From contig NZ_PCGR01000001.1 of NCBI RefSeq assembly GCF_002798305.1, forward strand, positions 62,001 to 126,000: a stretch of 64,000 nucleotides of DNA, written 5' to 3'. This DNA comes from Chryseomicrobium excrementi. GTDB taxonomy: Bacteria > Bacillota > Bacilli > Bacillales_A > Planococcaceae. The first letter of the stretch is position 1. Each line of letters opens with the position of its first letter. The translations under genes and the position numbers were made by a program. Of the stretch, positions 17,542-28,729 are shown piece after piece. The notes beneath the pieces were generated by a model that did not search any database, had not been told where the DNA came from, and saw nothing but the letters and a program-made list of their open reading frames with translations.

Positions 17542-18849
17542 GTGTCGACCAAGCATGAACAAATTTTAAGTTATATTGAATCGTTGCCTATCGGAAACAA
17601 GATTTCTGTCCGACAAATTGCAAAAGACCTGACAGTGAGTGAGGGAACAGCTTACCGAGCTATCAAAGAAGCGGAAAACCGTCGCTTGGTCTCTACGATT
17701 GAACGAGTGGGTACGATTCGGATTGAAGTAAAACGAAAAGAAAACTTTGAGCGACTGACGTTTGCAGAAGTCGTCAATATTGTAGATGGTCTGGTTCTCG
17801 GCGGGAAGTCAGGTTTACATAAATCCCTGAGCAAGTTTGTCATTGGGGCCATGCAAGTGGATGATATGATGCGTTACGTTGATCCAGGCAATCTGTTGAT
17901 TGTCGGGAACCGCTACAAAGTACATGAACACGCCTTAAAGGCAGGAGCTGCCGTTCTGGTAACAGGTGGATTCGATGTTCCGGAATCCTCGAAAAGACTA
18001 GCAGATGAGCTTGAATTGCCTTTGATTTCAACAAGCTACGATACGTTTACAGTTGCTACGATGATCAATCGGGCAATCGACGATCAATTGATCAAAAAAG
18101 ACGTGTTGTTGATTGAAGACATCTATATTCCAAAAGAGCAGACGGCGTATTTAACTACTAAAGATACGGTGAACCGTTATAGGGAATTGAATATGGAGAC
18201 GAACCATGGAGGCTATCCTGTCGTGGATCAGAAAGAGACTGTAGTTGGAGTTGTAACGGCACGCGATGTGATGGATGCCGATAGTGAGGATTCTATTGAA
18301 AAAGTGATGACCAAGCAACCTATCGTCATTACATTAACTACGAGCGTCGCAGCAGCGAGTCATCGGATGGTTTGGGAGAGCATTGATTTACTTCCTGTAG
18401 TCAATGAAGCGAACAAACTTCAGGGGATCATCAGTCGAGAAGATGTTCTAAAAGCATTACAAGCTTCTTCTCGCCAGCCGCAAAATGGGGAGACCATCGA
18501 TGATTTAATCAAATCTCAATTGTCGCCTTCTTCTGATGACAAGTCGGTCATCGGGTTCACTGTGACACCACAAATGACGAATCATTTTGGAACGATGTCA
18601 TACGGAGCGTTTACTACGGTGCTTGCTGAAGCAGGTTCTCAAGCATTACGCACAAGGCGACGAGTGGAAAGTGTCGTCGAAAATATGACGATTTACCACA
18701 CAAAGCCTGTACCTCTTGAAGCTCATATCAAGCTCATGCCAAAAGTTTTGGACTTTAGTAGACGGATGGCAAAAGTAGACGTCGAAGCCTACAATGACAA
18801 ACATCTTGTCGGCAAAGCATTGATTACGTATCAGATATTTGACCATTAG
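17542..18849 (+). CDS. ytoI: HTH-DRTGG-CBS-hotdog regulatory protein (YtoI)
   Basis: A 435-residue multidomain protein. An N-terminal winged-helix-like segment (KISVRQIAKDLTVSEGTAYRAI) is followed by a DRTGG domain (about 70-185), a CBS pair (about 190-310) and a C-terminal hot-dog fold thioesterase-like domain. The CBS pair suggests a nucleotide ligand and the hot-dog domain an acyl thioester, but neither is shown. The GTG start has only a weak upstream GGGG. Its function is unknown in B. subtilis too. Confidence 0.88.
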   Translation: MSTKHEQILSYIESLPIGNKISVRQIAKDLTVSEGTAYRAIKEAENRRLVSTIERVGTIRIEVKRKENFERLTFAEVVNIVDGLVLGGKSGLHKSLSKFVIGAMQVDDMMRYVDPGNLLIVGNRYKVHEHALKAGAAVLVTGGFDVPESSKRLADELELPLISTSYDTFTVATMINRAIDDQLIKKDVLLIEDIYIPKEQTAYLTTKDTVNRYRELNMETNHGGYPVVDQKETVVGVVTARDVMDADSEDSIEKVMTKQPIVITLTTSVAAASHRMVWESIDLLPVVNEANKLQGIISREDVLKALQASSRQPQNGETIDDLIKSQLSPSSDDKSVIGFTVTPQMTNHFGTMSYGAFTTVLAEAGSQALRTRRRVESVVENMTIYHTKPVPLEAHIKLMPKVLDFSRRMAKVDVEAYNDKHLVGKALITYQIFDH

Positions 18850-18884
18850 AAAAACCGTTCTGCCGAGTGCAGAACGGTTCTTTT
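18850..18884. terminator. Bidirectional terminator between ytoI and ytpI
   Basis: AACCGTTCTGC-cgagt-GCAGAACGGTT between A and T tracts separates the convergent pair and abuts the ytpI stop. Confidence 0.9.
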
Positions 18885-19195
18885 CATTCAGGGACCTGGT
18901 TTAAATCCCATTCCTCTTGTACAAACTTTCCATAATGTTTGGATGCCTTATAGTTATGAACGGCCATATACCCTCCAAGTACTAAGAAAACAGCAGCTAC
19001 AATATAAGTGATTGTATCCGGGAATAAAAACAAGTAGTTCAATCCAAACAAAAATACAAAGGCTCCGAGACAAATCCCACTTTTCGCTGCATACCATTTC
19101 TTGCGAATTGGCAAATCTGTACGAAATTGTTTTGTTTTAAAATAGAAATACCATACAATAGAGATAATAATCCCAATTACTAAAATTGAATTCAT
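18884..19195 (-). CDS. ytpI: YtpI-family small membrane protein
   Basis: A 103-residue protein with three hydrophobic helices (about 2-16, 38-58, 62-80) and a charged tail. It matches the YtpI family by position between ytoI and nrnA and by size. No function is known. The ATG at 19195 has GGAGGG upstream. It is divergent from nrnA-dnaE. Confidence 0.78.
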   Translation of the reverse strand: MNSILVIGIIISIVWYFYFKTKQFRTDLPIRKKWYAAKSGICLGAFVFLFGLNYLFLFPDTITYIVAAVFLVLGGYMAVHNYKASKHYGKFVQEEWDLNQVPE

Positions 19196-19284
19196 TTGGT
19201 TCCCTCCACACACTTTCTTCTAACAGTGTAACGATTTTTACAAGAAAATGCGACAGTGGAGGTGCCGTTACAGGAGGAATACTG

Positions 19285-20211
19285 ATGCACCGTCAAATAC
19301 TGGACAAAATTAAGGCCTACCCAAAAATTGTCATTCACCGTCATGTGAGGCCTGACCCTGATGCGTATGGTTCCTCTATCGGCTTGATGATGCTGCTAAA
19401 GCATAACTATCCTGAGAAAGAAATTTATGTAACAGGAAAGCATGATTTCACCCTTGATTATCTAGCAAAGCCGATGGTAGTCGCAGATGCAGCATTCGAT
19501 GGAGCTTTGATCATTGTGACAGATACAGCAAATACGGAACGTATCGATGATCAACGGTATACAAAAGGTGATTTTTTAATCAAGATTGATCACCATCCAA
19601 ATGAAGATCCTTATGGAGATATCATCTATGTCGATACTACTGCTAGTTCTGCAAGCGAAATCATCTACTCGTTATTTCTGACAGGAGCGGAACAAGAAGA
19701 TTGGACACTTCCTGACCAAGCAGCACGTCTTTTGTATGCAGGAATTGTTGGAGATACAGGACGCTTTATGTTCTCAAGTACATCTTTGAAGACGATGACT
19801 TTTGCAGGAGAATTGATGGCTTATGACTTTGACAGAAACCAACTGTTCAATTCAATGTATGAAGTGTCTCCGAACGTTCTGAAATTGAAAGGCTACGTAT
19901 ACGAGAACTTCGTTATGAAAAACGGAATTGGGCACGTCAAGATGACCAAATCGCTTCTTGCAAATTACGGTGTGAGTCAATCAGAAGCTTCATTGCTTGT
20001 GAGTGCCCTAGCAGATGTACAAGGGATGCGGGCATGGGTATTCTTTATTGAAGACGAAGAGAGCATCCGAGTTCGCCTTCGCTCAAAAGGTCCAGTTATT
20101 AACGAGATTGCGAAAAAATACAACGGCGGAGGACATCCTCTAGCTTCTGGAGCTACCATCTACAATTGGCATGAAGTGGATGATGTGATGGAAGATATGT
20201 ATAAACTTTAA
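19285..20211 (+). CDS. nrnA: Bifunctional oligoribonuclease / pAp phosphatase NrnA
   Basis: A 308-residue DHH/DHHA1 phosphoesterase that degrades nanoRNA to mononucleotides and converts pAp to AMP. The DHH motifs DPDAYGSS, DTANTERID, DHHPNED and GDTGRF bind two metals, and the DHHA1 signature GGGHPLASGA is at the C-terminus. GGAGGA lies 7 bases before the ATG at 19285. dnaE follows after 10 bases. Confidence 0.94.
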   Translation: MHRQILDKIKAYPKIVIHRHVRPDPDAYGSSIGLMMLLKHNYPEKEIYVTGKHDFTLDYLAKPMVVADAAFDGALIIVTDTANTERIDDQRYTKGDFLIKIDHHPNEDPYGDIIYVDTTASSASEIIYSLFLTGAEQEDWTLPDQAARLLYAGIVGDTGRFMFSSTSLKTMTFAGELMAYDFDRNQLFNSMYEVSPNVLKLKGYVYENFVMKNGIGHVKMTKSLLANYGVSQSEASLLVSALADVQGMRAWVFFIEDEESIRVRLRSKGPVINEIAKKYNGGGHPLASGATIYNWHEVDDVMEDMYKL

Positions 20212-20221
20212 GGAGGTTCTT

Positions 20222-23200
20222 ATGGCGATCTGTTATCCGCAACTAGTAACATCAATGGATTTATTACAGAGTACGATACGGTTAGATCGCCTAGGACCAT
20301 TTCTTGCAAGTCAAGGGGTTCAACTGGCAGCTCTGACCAACTCTACTTTGTACGGCGTCCAAGCATTCTACAAAGAAATGGTCCGTCATTCGATTCAACC
20401 GGTCATTGGTTTACGCTATCATCTAGAACTGTCTGATGAGGACATAGTTCAAGCAATTAGTTATGCAACGAACGAGACTGGGTGGAAACAACTGCTTAAG
20501 TTGTCTAGTGCTCTTGAGACTAGACATGTTGATGCATTGCCAACCTCTTGGTTTCGTGCATACTCAAAAGGATTGCTGACAGCCATAGTCGTTACTGAAG
20601 AAACGTATCCCCGAATTGCTTCCTATTTCTCTGCATCTGTGATTCCCGCAGTTTCCTCCGAAACAGCTGACCAGGTTGCGTTTATTGAACAATTGAAAAG
20701 TAGGCATCCTCTCATTCTTCCTTATGCCCCTGCACAACTAGAGAACGAAGAGGACCGCCTTGCATTTCGAGTTCTTCAAGCTCTCTCACAAGGAAAGAAG
20801 CTTCAGGAAACAGAAGAGCTGCCTGTCATTCCATTATTAACTAGACCCCAATGGGACGAGCAGTTCGCTTCTCTTGGAAATTGGCAATCCTTGTTTTTCC
20901 AACGGTTTTCTGAAGGGTATACGGTGGCAGATAGTGTACCAAAGTTACCACGCTTTCCAGTTCCTGAGGGAACAACGGCAGATGCCTATCTGGCTCGTCT
21001 TGCATCAAGTCAACTCGAAAAAAAAGGCCTACAAGCTCAGCAAGTTTACATAGAGCGCTTAAAGTACGAACTCACAGTCATCCAGTCGATGGGATATAGT
21101 GATTATTTCCTGATCGTCCAAGATTTCATTAACTTTGCCAAATTGAAAGGAATTTCTGTAGGTCCAGGAAGGGGATCATCCGCAAGCTCATTAGTAGCGT
21201 ATGTCCTTGGAATAACTGGAATAGACCCAATAGAGTACGGGTTATTATTTGAAAGATTCCTAAATCCTGAGCGAGTGTCTTTACCAGATATCGATGTTGA
21301 CTTTGCTGATTATCGTCGTGATGAAGTCATTCGCTATGTGCAGCAGAAGTACGGAGAACAATTCGTTGCGCAAATTGTCGCATTTGGAACTCTGTCTACT
21401 AAAGCAGTGGCCCGCGAAGTGGCTAGGGTCATGGAACTTCCACAAGAGACTCTTGCATTTTTATCTAGATCTATTCCTGCTCAAGTGGCTTCTTTAGAAG
21501 TGGCAGTCAGCGAGTCAGCAGAACTCCAAAATTTTATTGCAAGAGAAGAAAAGCATGAGCTTTGGTATCAATTAGCGAAGCGACTTGAGGGCATGCCGCG
21601 AAATACCACGGTCCACGCAGCTGGTGTGGTCATCTCGCCGAAACCTCTCGTTGAAGTCGTGCCAATTGAAGAGCATCATGACGGTATCTATTTAACCCAA
21701 TGGACTATGAAAGAAGTGGAGCAAGCAGGTCTTCTCAAAATGGACTTTTTAGGGTTGCGCAACCTCACCATGCTCGACCAAATGACAGCAAGCATCCGTG
21801 AGACGAAGTCACAAGACTTTTCACTTGCGCGAATTGACCGGGAAGACAAAAAAGCACTAGCCTTACTGTCGTCTGGAGATACACTTGGGGTCTTTCAGTT
21901 TGAGTCTCCAGGTATGAAGAAGGCCCTGCAAACTGTCCATCCAACTTCATTTCGAGAAGTGGTTGCTGTCAATGCCTTATTCCGGCCAGGTCCAATGGCG
22001 TTTATTCCAAACTTTGCCGCACGCAAACTCGGGAAAGAGTCTGTACGTTATGCACATCCCGCAGTGGAACCTATCTTAAAAGAGACCTACGGAATTATCG
22101 TCTATCAAGAGCAAATCATGCAGATTGCAAGAAGCGTTGCAGGCTATAGTTATGCCGAAGCAGATAATCTTCGCAGGGCAGTAAGCAAGAAAGACCGTAA
22201 CGTGCTGACGGCTGAGAAAAATAGATTTATCACTAGAGCTCAGGAGCAGGGAGTTGCCGAACAGACGGCCTCTACTTTATATGACTTCATTGTCCGGTTT
22301 GCAGAGTACGGCTTCCCAAAAAGCCATGCGACCGCTTATAGCTTGATTGCCATGCAGATGGCATACATTAAAGCGCATTACCCGGAAGCGTTTTATACGA
22401 CATTATTAACGTCATCTACAGGTAACAAAGAGAAACAAGTTGCCGTCTTCCGTGAGATGAAGCGTAGAGGCCTTGCACTCTTGCCACCTGACTTATGGAA
22501 AAGTTTGGGTCGTTTTACAGTGGATAAAGGAGGCATTCGAGTTGGCCTGAGCAGTATCAAAGGGATTCCGCGTCCCTTTATGCAACACCTCCTTACAGTC
22601 CGTAAACAACGAACTTCTCCGTGGAAATCTTTTTTTGAACTTGCCGCCGATCTTTCTGCGCAGTATTTTACACGGGCAACAATTGAACCATTGATTAAAG
22701 CCGGGGCTCTAGATTTTCTAGGCAAAGACCGAGCTGTCTTACTGGCTAGCCTTGATCCGGCTATTATGCATGCAGAGCTCGTTCGGCCTTCAGTTGATAC
22801 TGATTTACTGAGTGGTGCAATTAGCTCTTTTGGAGAACCTAAATATACAGAAGCGACAGCGATGCCAGACACCTATAAGTTAGCCTATGAAAAAGAGGTT
22901 CTTGGAACGTTCTTATCAGCGCATCCTGTCGAAGCAGCTCGTAATCAGTTCAATACAAGCTTGCTTCCAATTGACGAAATCCAACTTGCGAATGGAAAAC
23001 AGGTGGAGCTTGTAGGTTTACTCAAAGATATTCGTAAAATACGGACTAAAAAAGGGCAAGCCATGGCATTTGGCGTTCTTGAAGATGAGCGTGATGAGAT
23101 CGACCTTACGTTTTTCCCAGAAGTGTTTGCGAGTGTGAATATCCACCTAAAAGACCAAGCAGTGGTCCATGTTCGAGGGAAAGTCGAACAGCGAAACGGA

Positions 23201-23239
23201 AAAAGCCAATTGATTGTTCAGTCACTGCAGCCTCTATAG
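20222..23239 (+). CDS. dnaE: DNA polymerase III alpha subunit DnaE, shortened PHP region
   Basis: A 1005-residue replicative polymerase of the DnaE type, which in Bacillales extends RNA primers before PolC takes over. The palm contains PDIDVDF, KMDFLGLRNL and GPGRGSSASSL; a helix-hairpin-helix and C-terminal OB-fold segment (VELVGLLKDIRK) are present. Homologues are about 1100 residues. The shortfall and strongest divergence are in the N-terminal PHP domain, where the expected HSxYS-type and ALTDH-type metal motifs read VTSMDLL and ALTNSTLYG, so PHP metal binding looks lost. AAGGAGG precedes the ATG. Confidence 0.94.
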   Translation: MAICYPQLVTSMDLLQSTIRLDRLGPFLASQGVQLAALTNSTLYGVQAFYKEMVRHSIQPVIGLRYHLELSDEDIVQAISYATNETGWKQLLKLSSALETRHVDALPTSWFRAYSKGLLTAIVVTEETYPRIASYFSASVIPAVSSETADQVAFIEQLKSRHPLILPYAPAQLENEEDRLAFRVLQALSQGKKLQETEELPVIPLLTRPQWDEQFASLGNWQSLFFQRFSEGYTVADSVPKLPRFPVPEGTTADAYLARLASSQLEKKGLQAQQVYIERLKYELTVIQSMGYSDYFLIVQDFINFAKLKGISVGPGRGSSASSLVAYVLGITGIDPIEYGLLFERFLNPERVSLPDIDVDFADYRRDEVIRYVQQKYGEQFVAQIVAFGTLSTKAVAREVARVMELPQETLAFLSRSIPAQVASLEVAVSESAELQNFIAREEKHELWYQLAKRLEGMPRNTTVHAAGVVISPKPLVEVVPIEEHHDGIYLTQWTMKEVEQAGLLKMDFLGLRNLTMLDQMTASIRETKSQDFSLARIDREDKKALALLSSGDTLGVFQFESPGMKKALQTVHPTSFREVVAVNALFRPGPMAFIPNFAARKLGKESVRYAHPAVEPILKETYGIIVYQEQIMQIARSVAGYSYAEADNLRRAVSKKDRNVLTAEKNRFITRAQEQGVAEQTASTLYDFIVRFAEYGFPKSHATAYSLIAMQMAYIKAHYPEAFYTTLLTSSTGNKEKQVAVFREMKRRGLALLPPDLWKSLGRFTVDKGGIRVGLSSIKGIPRPFMQHLLTVRKQRTSPWKSFFELAADLSAQYFTRATIEPLIKAGALDFLGKDRAVLLASLDPAIMHAELVRPSVDTDLLSGAISSFGEPKYTEATAMPDTYKLAYEKEVLGTFLSAHPVEAARNQFNTSLLPIDEIQLANGKQVELVGLLKDIRKIRTKKGQAMAFGVLEDERDEIDLTFFPEVFASVNIHLKDQAVVHVRGKVEQRNGKSQLIVQSLQPL

Positions 23240-23247
23240 AAATTTGG

Positions 23248-23280
23248 ATTCCAGTCTTTCGAGACTGGAATTTTTTTTAT
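23248..23280 (+). terminator. Terminator after dnaE
   Basis: ATTCCAGTCT-ttcg-AGACTGGAAT with eight Ts. Confidence 0.92.
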
Positions 23281-23287
23281 GTGACAG

Positions 23288-23316
23288 TTGTCATGAAGAA
23301 AAAAATGCGTTATGCT
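23288..23316 (+). promoter_or_regulatory. Sigma-A promoter of the gntR-accDA operon
   Basis: TTGTCA (23288-23293), 17 bases, TATGCT (23311-23316). The predicted start near 23323 places the downstream palindrome just after +1. Confidence 0.75.
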
Positions 23317-23326
23317 ACTAGTTGTG

Positions 23327-23341
23327 AGTGGTCAGACCACT
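23327..23341. promoter_or_regulatory. FadR/GntR-type operator
   Basis: AGTGGTC-A-GACCACT is a perfect 7-1-7 dyad with the TGGTC/GACCA core bound by the FadR subfamily of GntR regulators. It sits just downstream of the -10 box and upstream of the regulator gene, so autorepression of the operon is the simple reading. Confidence 0.75.
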
Positions 23342-23368
23342 TTCAAAATTATGGAAAAAGGTGACGAT

Positions 23369-24001
23369 ATGACATCTGCATCACCTAAATTATTTACAGA
23401 AATCGTCCGACAACTAAGGCAATTAATTGAACAAGAGCGGATTCCTATTGGAGGGAAACTGCCTTCTGAACGAGAACTTGCCGAACGTCTAGAAGTAGGG
23501 CGGTCCACAATCCGAGAAGCCCTGCGCAGTCTTGAGCTCTTAGGATTGATTGAAACGCGAAGAGGCGAGGGAACTTTCTTAGCCGACTTTCGTAACCATA
23601 AATTAGTAGAGATTTTAGCGACATTTATTTTAAAAGATACAAAATCCACTGTAGATATTCATTCCACACGGCAAGCACTTGAAAAACAAGCTATTCATGA
23701 AGTTGTGGAGAGTAAGAGTGCCAGTTTGTCCGTATTAAAAAATGCATTGCTCACAACTGACGATATTCAACAGGAATGGTTTTTAAAAGAGCTTGTCGTC
23801 GCATCAGGCAACCGTTTGTCTATGAAGATTTGGTTGTTACTTAACGAGTACAGTAGTCGACCGTTTCGTACGGAAATGACAGTAGAAGATCGAAGTCGTT
23901 GGCTCGAGCTGATTGAATCCATTGAAGCAGGAGATAGTCAACAAGCACAACTGCAATTAGCTGCATGGGAACAACGATTGAAAGGGGAACAAGATAGATG
24001 A
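23369..24001 (+). CDS. FadR-subfamily GntR transcriptional regulator linked to accDA
   Basis: A 210-residue regulator. Residues ~8-75 form a GntR winged helix ([44 protein letters not shown]). The C-terminal part (~85-205) is helical and FCD-like but short, and lacks the spaced histidines that bind metal in many FCD domains. Its stop overlaps the accD start (ATGA), so it is translationally coupled to acetyl-CoA carboxylase. An acyl-CoA or malonyl-CoA ligand is plausible but inferred. AAAGGTGA precedes the chosen ATG; it replaces the malic enzyme gene found here in B. subtilis. Confidence 0.88.
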   Translation: MTSASPKLFTEIVRQLRQLIEQERIPIGGKLPSERELAERLEVGRSTIREALRSLELLGLIETRRGEGTFLADFRNHKLVEILATFILKDTKSTVDIHSTRQALEKQAIHEVVESKSASLSVLKNALLTTDDIQQEWFLKELVVASGNRLSMKIWLLLNEYSSRPFRTEMTVEDRSRWLELIESIEAGDSQQAQLQLAAWEQRLKGEQDR

Positions 24002-24861
24002 TTCGAGAACTATTTGCGAAAAACAAAGTGAAGTATGCCACGATTCCAAAAAAAGAACATAAAAATGATGTTCCAGAAGGTATTATGACCAAGTGTCCTG
24101 CTTGTAAGAAAAATATGTTCACTAAAGAAATTGAAACAAACAACTGGGTCTGCCCTCAATGTGATAACCACTATCCTCTAAACGCAAAGCAACGTGTTGC
24201 TACTCTTCTTGAAGAAGAAGGGCAACAAGTGTTTGATATGGACCTGCAAACGACAAACCCATTAGGCTTCCCTGGGTACACGGAAAAAATCCTGTCAGAT
24301 CAAAAAAAGACAGGTCTTAATGAAGCTGTATGGACAGGAACGGGAACTTTAGATGGAAATCAAATTGTCCTTGCGGTCATGGATTCTACATTCCGCATGG
24401 GCTCTATGGGATCGGTCGTTGGAGAGAAGATCACACGTGCTATCGAATATGCGACATCAAATCGACTTCCCTTCATTATTTTTACAGCGAGTGGTGGTGC
24501 ACGTATGCAAGAAGGAGTTTTGTCACTTATGCAGATGGCGAAGACCAGTGTGGCTCTTAACCGTCACCGCGCAGAAGGGCTTCTATATGTATCCGTCATG
24601 ACACATCCTACTACAGGTGGCGTTTCTGCAAGCTTTGCCTCACTAGGAGATGTCAACTTAGCGGAGCCAAAGGCATTAATTGGCTTTGCAGGTCGTCGCG
24701 TAATTGAACAGACCGTTCGTGAAAAATTGCCTGAAGATTTTCAGACGGCAGAGTTTTTGTTAGAGAAGGGCCAGTTGGATGCTGTTGTTCATCGTCAAGA
24801 TATGAAGCAGACATTAGCGAATCTCGTGCACTTACACACCAAGGAGGCATCCCAATGGTAA
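23998..24861 (+). CDS. accD: Acetyl-CoA carboxylase carboxyltransferase beta subunit
   Basis: A 287-residue subunit that, with AccA, transfers the carboxyl group from biotin to acetyl-CoA, the first step of fatty-acid synthesis. A zinc ribbon is formed by Cys33, Cys36, Cys52 and Cys55 (CPAC, CPQC). The crotonase-like core carries [12 protein letters not shown] and [10 protein letters not shown]. It is embedded between the GntR gene and accA with overlapping codons on both sides. Confidence 0.96.
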   Translation: MIRELFAKNKVKYATIPKKEHKNDVPEGIMTKCPACKKNMFTKEIETNNWVCPQCDNHYPLNAKQRVATLLEEEGQQVFDMDLQTTNPLGFPGYTEKILSDQKKTGLNEAVWTGTGTLDGNQIVLAVMDSTFRMGSMGSVVGEKITRAIEYATSNRLPFIIFTASGGARMQEGVLSLMQMAKTSVALNRHRAEGLLYVSVMTHPTTGGVSASFASLGDVNLAEPKALIGFAGRRVIEQTVREKLPEDFQTAEFLLEKGQLDAVVHRQDMKQTLANLVHLHTKEASQW

Positions 24862-25808
24862 AAGCATTGCCTTTTGAAGAACCAATCGAAAAGTTGAAGT
24901 CCAAAATTGAAGAACTTAAAAACTATACTCAAGATGCCGAAGTGGATCTATCGGAAGAAATTGCTACACTCGAGTCTCGACTAGAGCAATTGCGTGAAGA
25001 CGTCTATTCGAATCTGCAACCATGGGACCGCGTCCAGATTGCACGTCACCCGGAGCGTCCTACAACATACGATTACATTGAAACGATTGTTGAGAACTTT
25101 ATAGAACTCCACGGGGACCGAAACTACGGAGATGACGCTGCTATTGTTGGCGGTATAGGGACTATCAATGGGAATCCAGTTACTATTATCGGTCATCAAC
25201 GAGGCCGTGATACGAAAGAAAATGTTCGTCGTAACTTTGGTATGCCGCATCCTGAAGGCTACCGTAAAGCACTCCGCTTAATGAAACAAGCGGAGCAATT
25301 CGGTCGACCAATTATCTGCATGATCGATACAAAAGGTGCGTATCCTGGGAAAGCTGCTGAAGAACGTGGTCAGAGTGAAGCAATCGCTCGCAACTTAATT
25401 GAGATGGCCGATTTAAAAGTTCCTGTCGTCAGTATCATTATTGGAGAAGGAGGAAGTGGTGGAGCCCTGGCACTTGGCGTAGGGAATCACGTCCATATGC
25501 TAGAGAACAGCACGTATTCTGTTATCTCCCCAGAAGGTGCGGCTTCGATTTTATGGAAAGATGCAAGTCTCGCTCAAAAAGCAGCCGAGTCAATGAAAAT
25601 CACAGCACCGGATCTTCAAGCTATGGGAATCATCGATGAAATCATTCCTGAAGTGAAGGGTGGCGCTCATCACGATCGTCAACAGCAAGCTGAATTTGTA
25701 AAACAAACCATTGTGAACTCAATGAAAACATTGACAGCTCTTTCACAACAACAATTGATACAACAACGCTATGAAAAATTCGCAAAGATGGGATCATTTT
25801 CGTCCTAA
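24855..25808 (+). CDS. accA: Acetyl-CoA carboxylase carboxyltransferase alpha subunit
   Basis: A 317-residue partner of AccD. An N-terminal helical segment is followed by a crotonase-fold domain with [26 protein letters not shown] and [12 protein letters not shown], which form the biotin-carboxyl and CoA pockets. It starts 7 bases before the accD stop, typical of obligate co-translation. A terminator follows, and pfkA starts after a separate promoter region. Confidence 0.96.
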   Translation: MVKALPFEEPIEKLKSKIEELKNYTQDAEVDLSEEIATLESRLEQLREDVYSNLQPWDRVQIARHPERPTTYDYIETIVENFIELHGDRNYGDDAAIVGGIGTINGNPVTIIGHQRGRDTKENVRRNFGMPHPEGYRKALRLMKQAEQFGRPIICMIDTKGAYPGKAAEERGQSEAIARNLIEMADLKVPVVSIIIGEGGSGGALALGVGNHVHMLENSTYSVISPEGAASILWKDASLAQKAAESMKITAPDLQAMGIIDEIIPEVKGGAHHDRQQQAEFVKQTIVNSMKTLTALSQQQLIQQRYEKFAKMGSFSS

Positions 25809-25832
25809 AAACCGCGAAATAGCGCGCCTTTC

Positions 25833-25864
25833 AAACCTTTTTTCTTTCGAGAGAAAAGGTTTTT
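25833..25864 (+). terminator. Terminator after accA
   Basis: AAACCTTTT...AAAAGGTTTTT around a short A/G-rich loop. Confidence 0.75.
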
Positions 25865-25889
25865 GCGCTCTTTGAAAGAAATTCTGAAA

Positions 25890-25904
25890 ATAAAGCGTTT
25901 TCAT
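25890..25904. promoter_or_regulatory. cre-like element upstream of pfkA
   Basis: On the minus strand the site reads ATGAAAACGCTTTAT, agreeing with the left half and centre of the CcpA cre consensus but losing the right-hand CA. The same 12 bases, ATGAAAACGCTT, occur upstream of citZ. Confidence 0.4.
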
Positions 25905-25962
25905 TGTTTTACAACTTAGACATCTGACTTCTTGCGTGATAAGCTAAATGAAGAAATGCTGA

Positions 25963-26940
<978 letters not shown>

Positions 26941-26956
26941 GTGAGGAGACAAGGAA

Positions 26957-28717
26957 ATGCGAAAAACAAAAATAGTATGTACGATTGGACCAGCTAGTGA
27001 AAGTGAGGAAATGTTAGAAAGTTTGATTCTAGCTGGAATGAACGTAGCACGTCTGAACTTTTCACACGGAAGCCACGAAGAACACGGGGCCCGTATTGAG
27101 AGAATCCGTAAAGTTGCAAAGAAGTTAGATCGTATTGTTGGGATTTTATTGGATACGAAAGGTCCTGAAATTCGTACACATAAAATGGAAAATGATGCCA
27201 TTGAACTTGTGACAGGTCAATCGATTGCCATTTCTACATCTGAAGTGTTAGGCAATGCAGATGTCTTCTCTATAACTTACGATAAGTTGATTGAAGATGT
27301 CTTTCCGGGCTCTGTCATCTTACTTGATGATGGATTGATTGAATTGACAGTAGAGTCAATTGATAAAGAAGCTGGGAAAATCCACACAAAAGTCATCAAT
27401 GCTGGAACGCTCAAAAACAATAAAGGTGTCAATGTACCAGGAGTTTCCGTTCAGCTTCCAGGGATTACTGAAAAGGACGCTCAAGATATTCTTTTTGGTA
27501 TCGAACAAGAGGTAGATTTCATCGCAGCTTCTTTTGTACGTCGTGATTCAGATGTTCTTGAAATTCGTGAGCTTCTTGAAAAAAATGGCGGGGGACACAT
27601 CCAGATTGTTCCTAAGATTGAAAATCAAGAAGGCGTCGATAATATCGATAAAATTTTGGCTGTATCCGATGGTTTAATGGTGGCTCGTGGAGATCTAGGT
27701 GTAGAAATCCCAGCAGAAGAAGTCCCATTAGTACAGAAAAAGCTTATCGCAAAATGTAACCACTTAGGAAAGCCTGTCATCACGGCAACTCAGATGCTGG
27801 ATTCCATGCAACGCAACCCACGTCCTACACGTGCAGAAGCATCTGACGTAGCAAACGCGATTTTAGATGGAACAGACGCGATTATGCTATCGGGTGAGAC
27901 GGCAGCTGGAATGTATCCAGTTGAATCTGTTGAGACGATGCAGAAAATTGCAGTTCGCACAGAAAAAGCAGTAGATTATCGTTCTATCGTTGGCAAGCTC
28001 AGCAAGAAACGCGATGTGAATTTAACAGATGCTATTGGGCAAGCCGTAGCGCATACGTCTTTAAACTTAAATGTTAAAGCAGTATTAGCTCCAACTGAAA
28101 GCGGTCATACAGCTAAGATGATTTCAAAATTCCGTCCAGGTGTTCCAATCGTAGGGGTGACGTCTTCAGAACGTCCTGCACGTCAATTGACTCTTGTATG
28201 GGGTGTCTATCCAATCGTTGGAGCCAAAGTTCATTCTACGGATGAAATTTTAGAAACATCAATTGAAGAAAGTTTAGAAAAAGGCTACGTATCTCATGGA
28301 GATCTAGTCATTATTACGGCAGGTGTACCTGTTGGCAAAGCAGGAACTACAAACTTGATGAAAGTTCATGTTATTGGTGACATGGTTGCTAAAGGGCAAG
28401 GAATTGGAAAAACAACTGCAATGGGAAATGCTTACGTAGTGAAGGCTGGAGAAGTAGCTGATCCTGAAAAAGCGGAAGGGAAAATTTTAGTGACGGTCGG
28501 AACAGATAAAGATATGGTTCCAGCCATCGAGCGTTGCGCGGGTATCGTAGCAGAAGAAGGCGGTCTGACTAGTCATGCTGCAGTGGTTGGTTTGACTCTT
28601 GGCAAGCCGGTCATCGTTGGTGTCGAGAATGCGACTTCCTTGCTTCATGATGATCAAGAACTTACAATAGATGCAGAGTCTGGTGCTATTTATCACGGTC
28701 AGGCCCACATCATTTAA
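26957..28717 (+). CDS. pyk: Pyruvate kinase with C-terminal PEP-utilising domain
   Basis: A 586-residue enzyme making pyruvate and ATP from PEP. The TIM barrel and B domain carry [11 protein letters not shown], the substrate block VPKIENQEG and [12 protein letters not shown]. The extra C-terminal domain of about 110 residues (ending with [23 protein letters not shown]) is the PEP-synthase-like phosphohistidine domain typical of Bacillus pyruvate kinases. The length matches the family. It is cotranscribed with pfkA and probably fxsA. Confidence 0.96.
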   Translation: MRKTKIVCTIGPASESEEMLESLILAGMNVARLNFSHGSHEEHGARIERIRKVAKKLDRIVGILLDTKGPEIRTHKMENDAIELVTGQSIAISTSEVLGNADVFSITYDKLIEDVFPGSVILLDDGLIELTVESIDKEAGKIHTKVINAGTLKNNKGVNVPGVSVQLPGITEKDAQDILFGIEQEVDFIAASFVRRDSDVLEIRELLEKNGGGHIQIVPKIENQEGVDNIDKILAVSDGLMVARGDLGVEIPAEEVPLVQKKLIAKCNHLGKPVITATQMLDSMQRNPRPTRAEASDVANAILDGTDAIMLSGETAAGMYPVESVETMQKIAVRTEKAVDYRSIVGKLSKKRDVNLTDAIGQAVAHTSLNLNVKAVLAPTESGHTAKMISKFRPGVPIVGVTSSERPARQLTLVWGVYPIVGAKVHSTDEILETSIEESLEKGYVSHGDLVIITAGVPVGKAGTTNLMKVHVIGDMVAKGQGIGKTTAMGNAYVVKAGEVADPEKAEGKILVTVGTDKDMVPAIERCAGIVAEEGGLTSHAAVVGLTLGKPVIVGVENATSLLHDDQELTIDAESGAIYHGQAHII

Positions 28718-28729
28718 GGACGTGATTCT

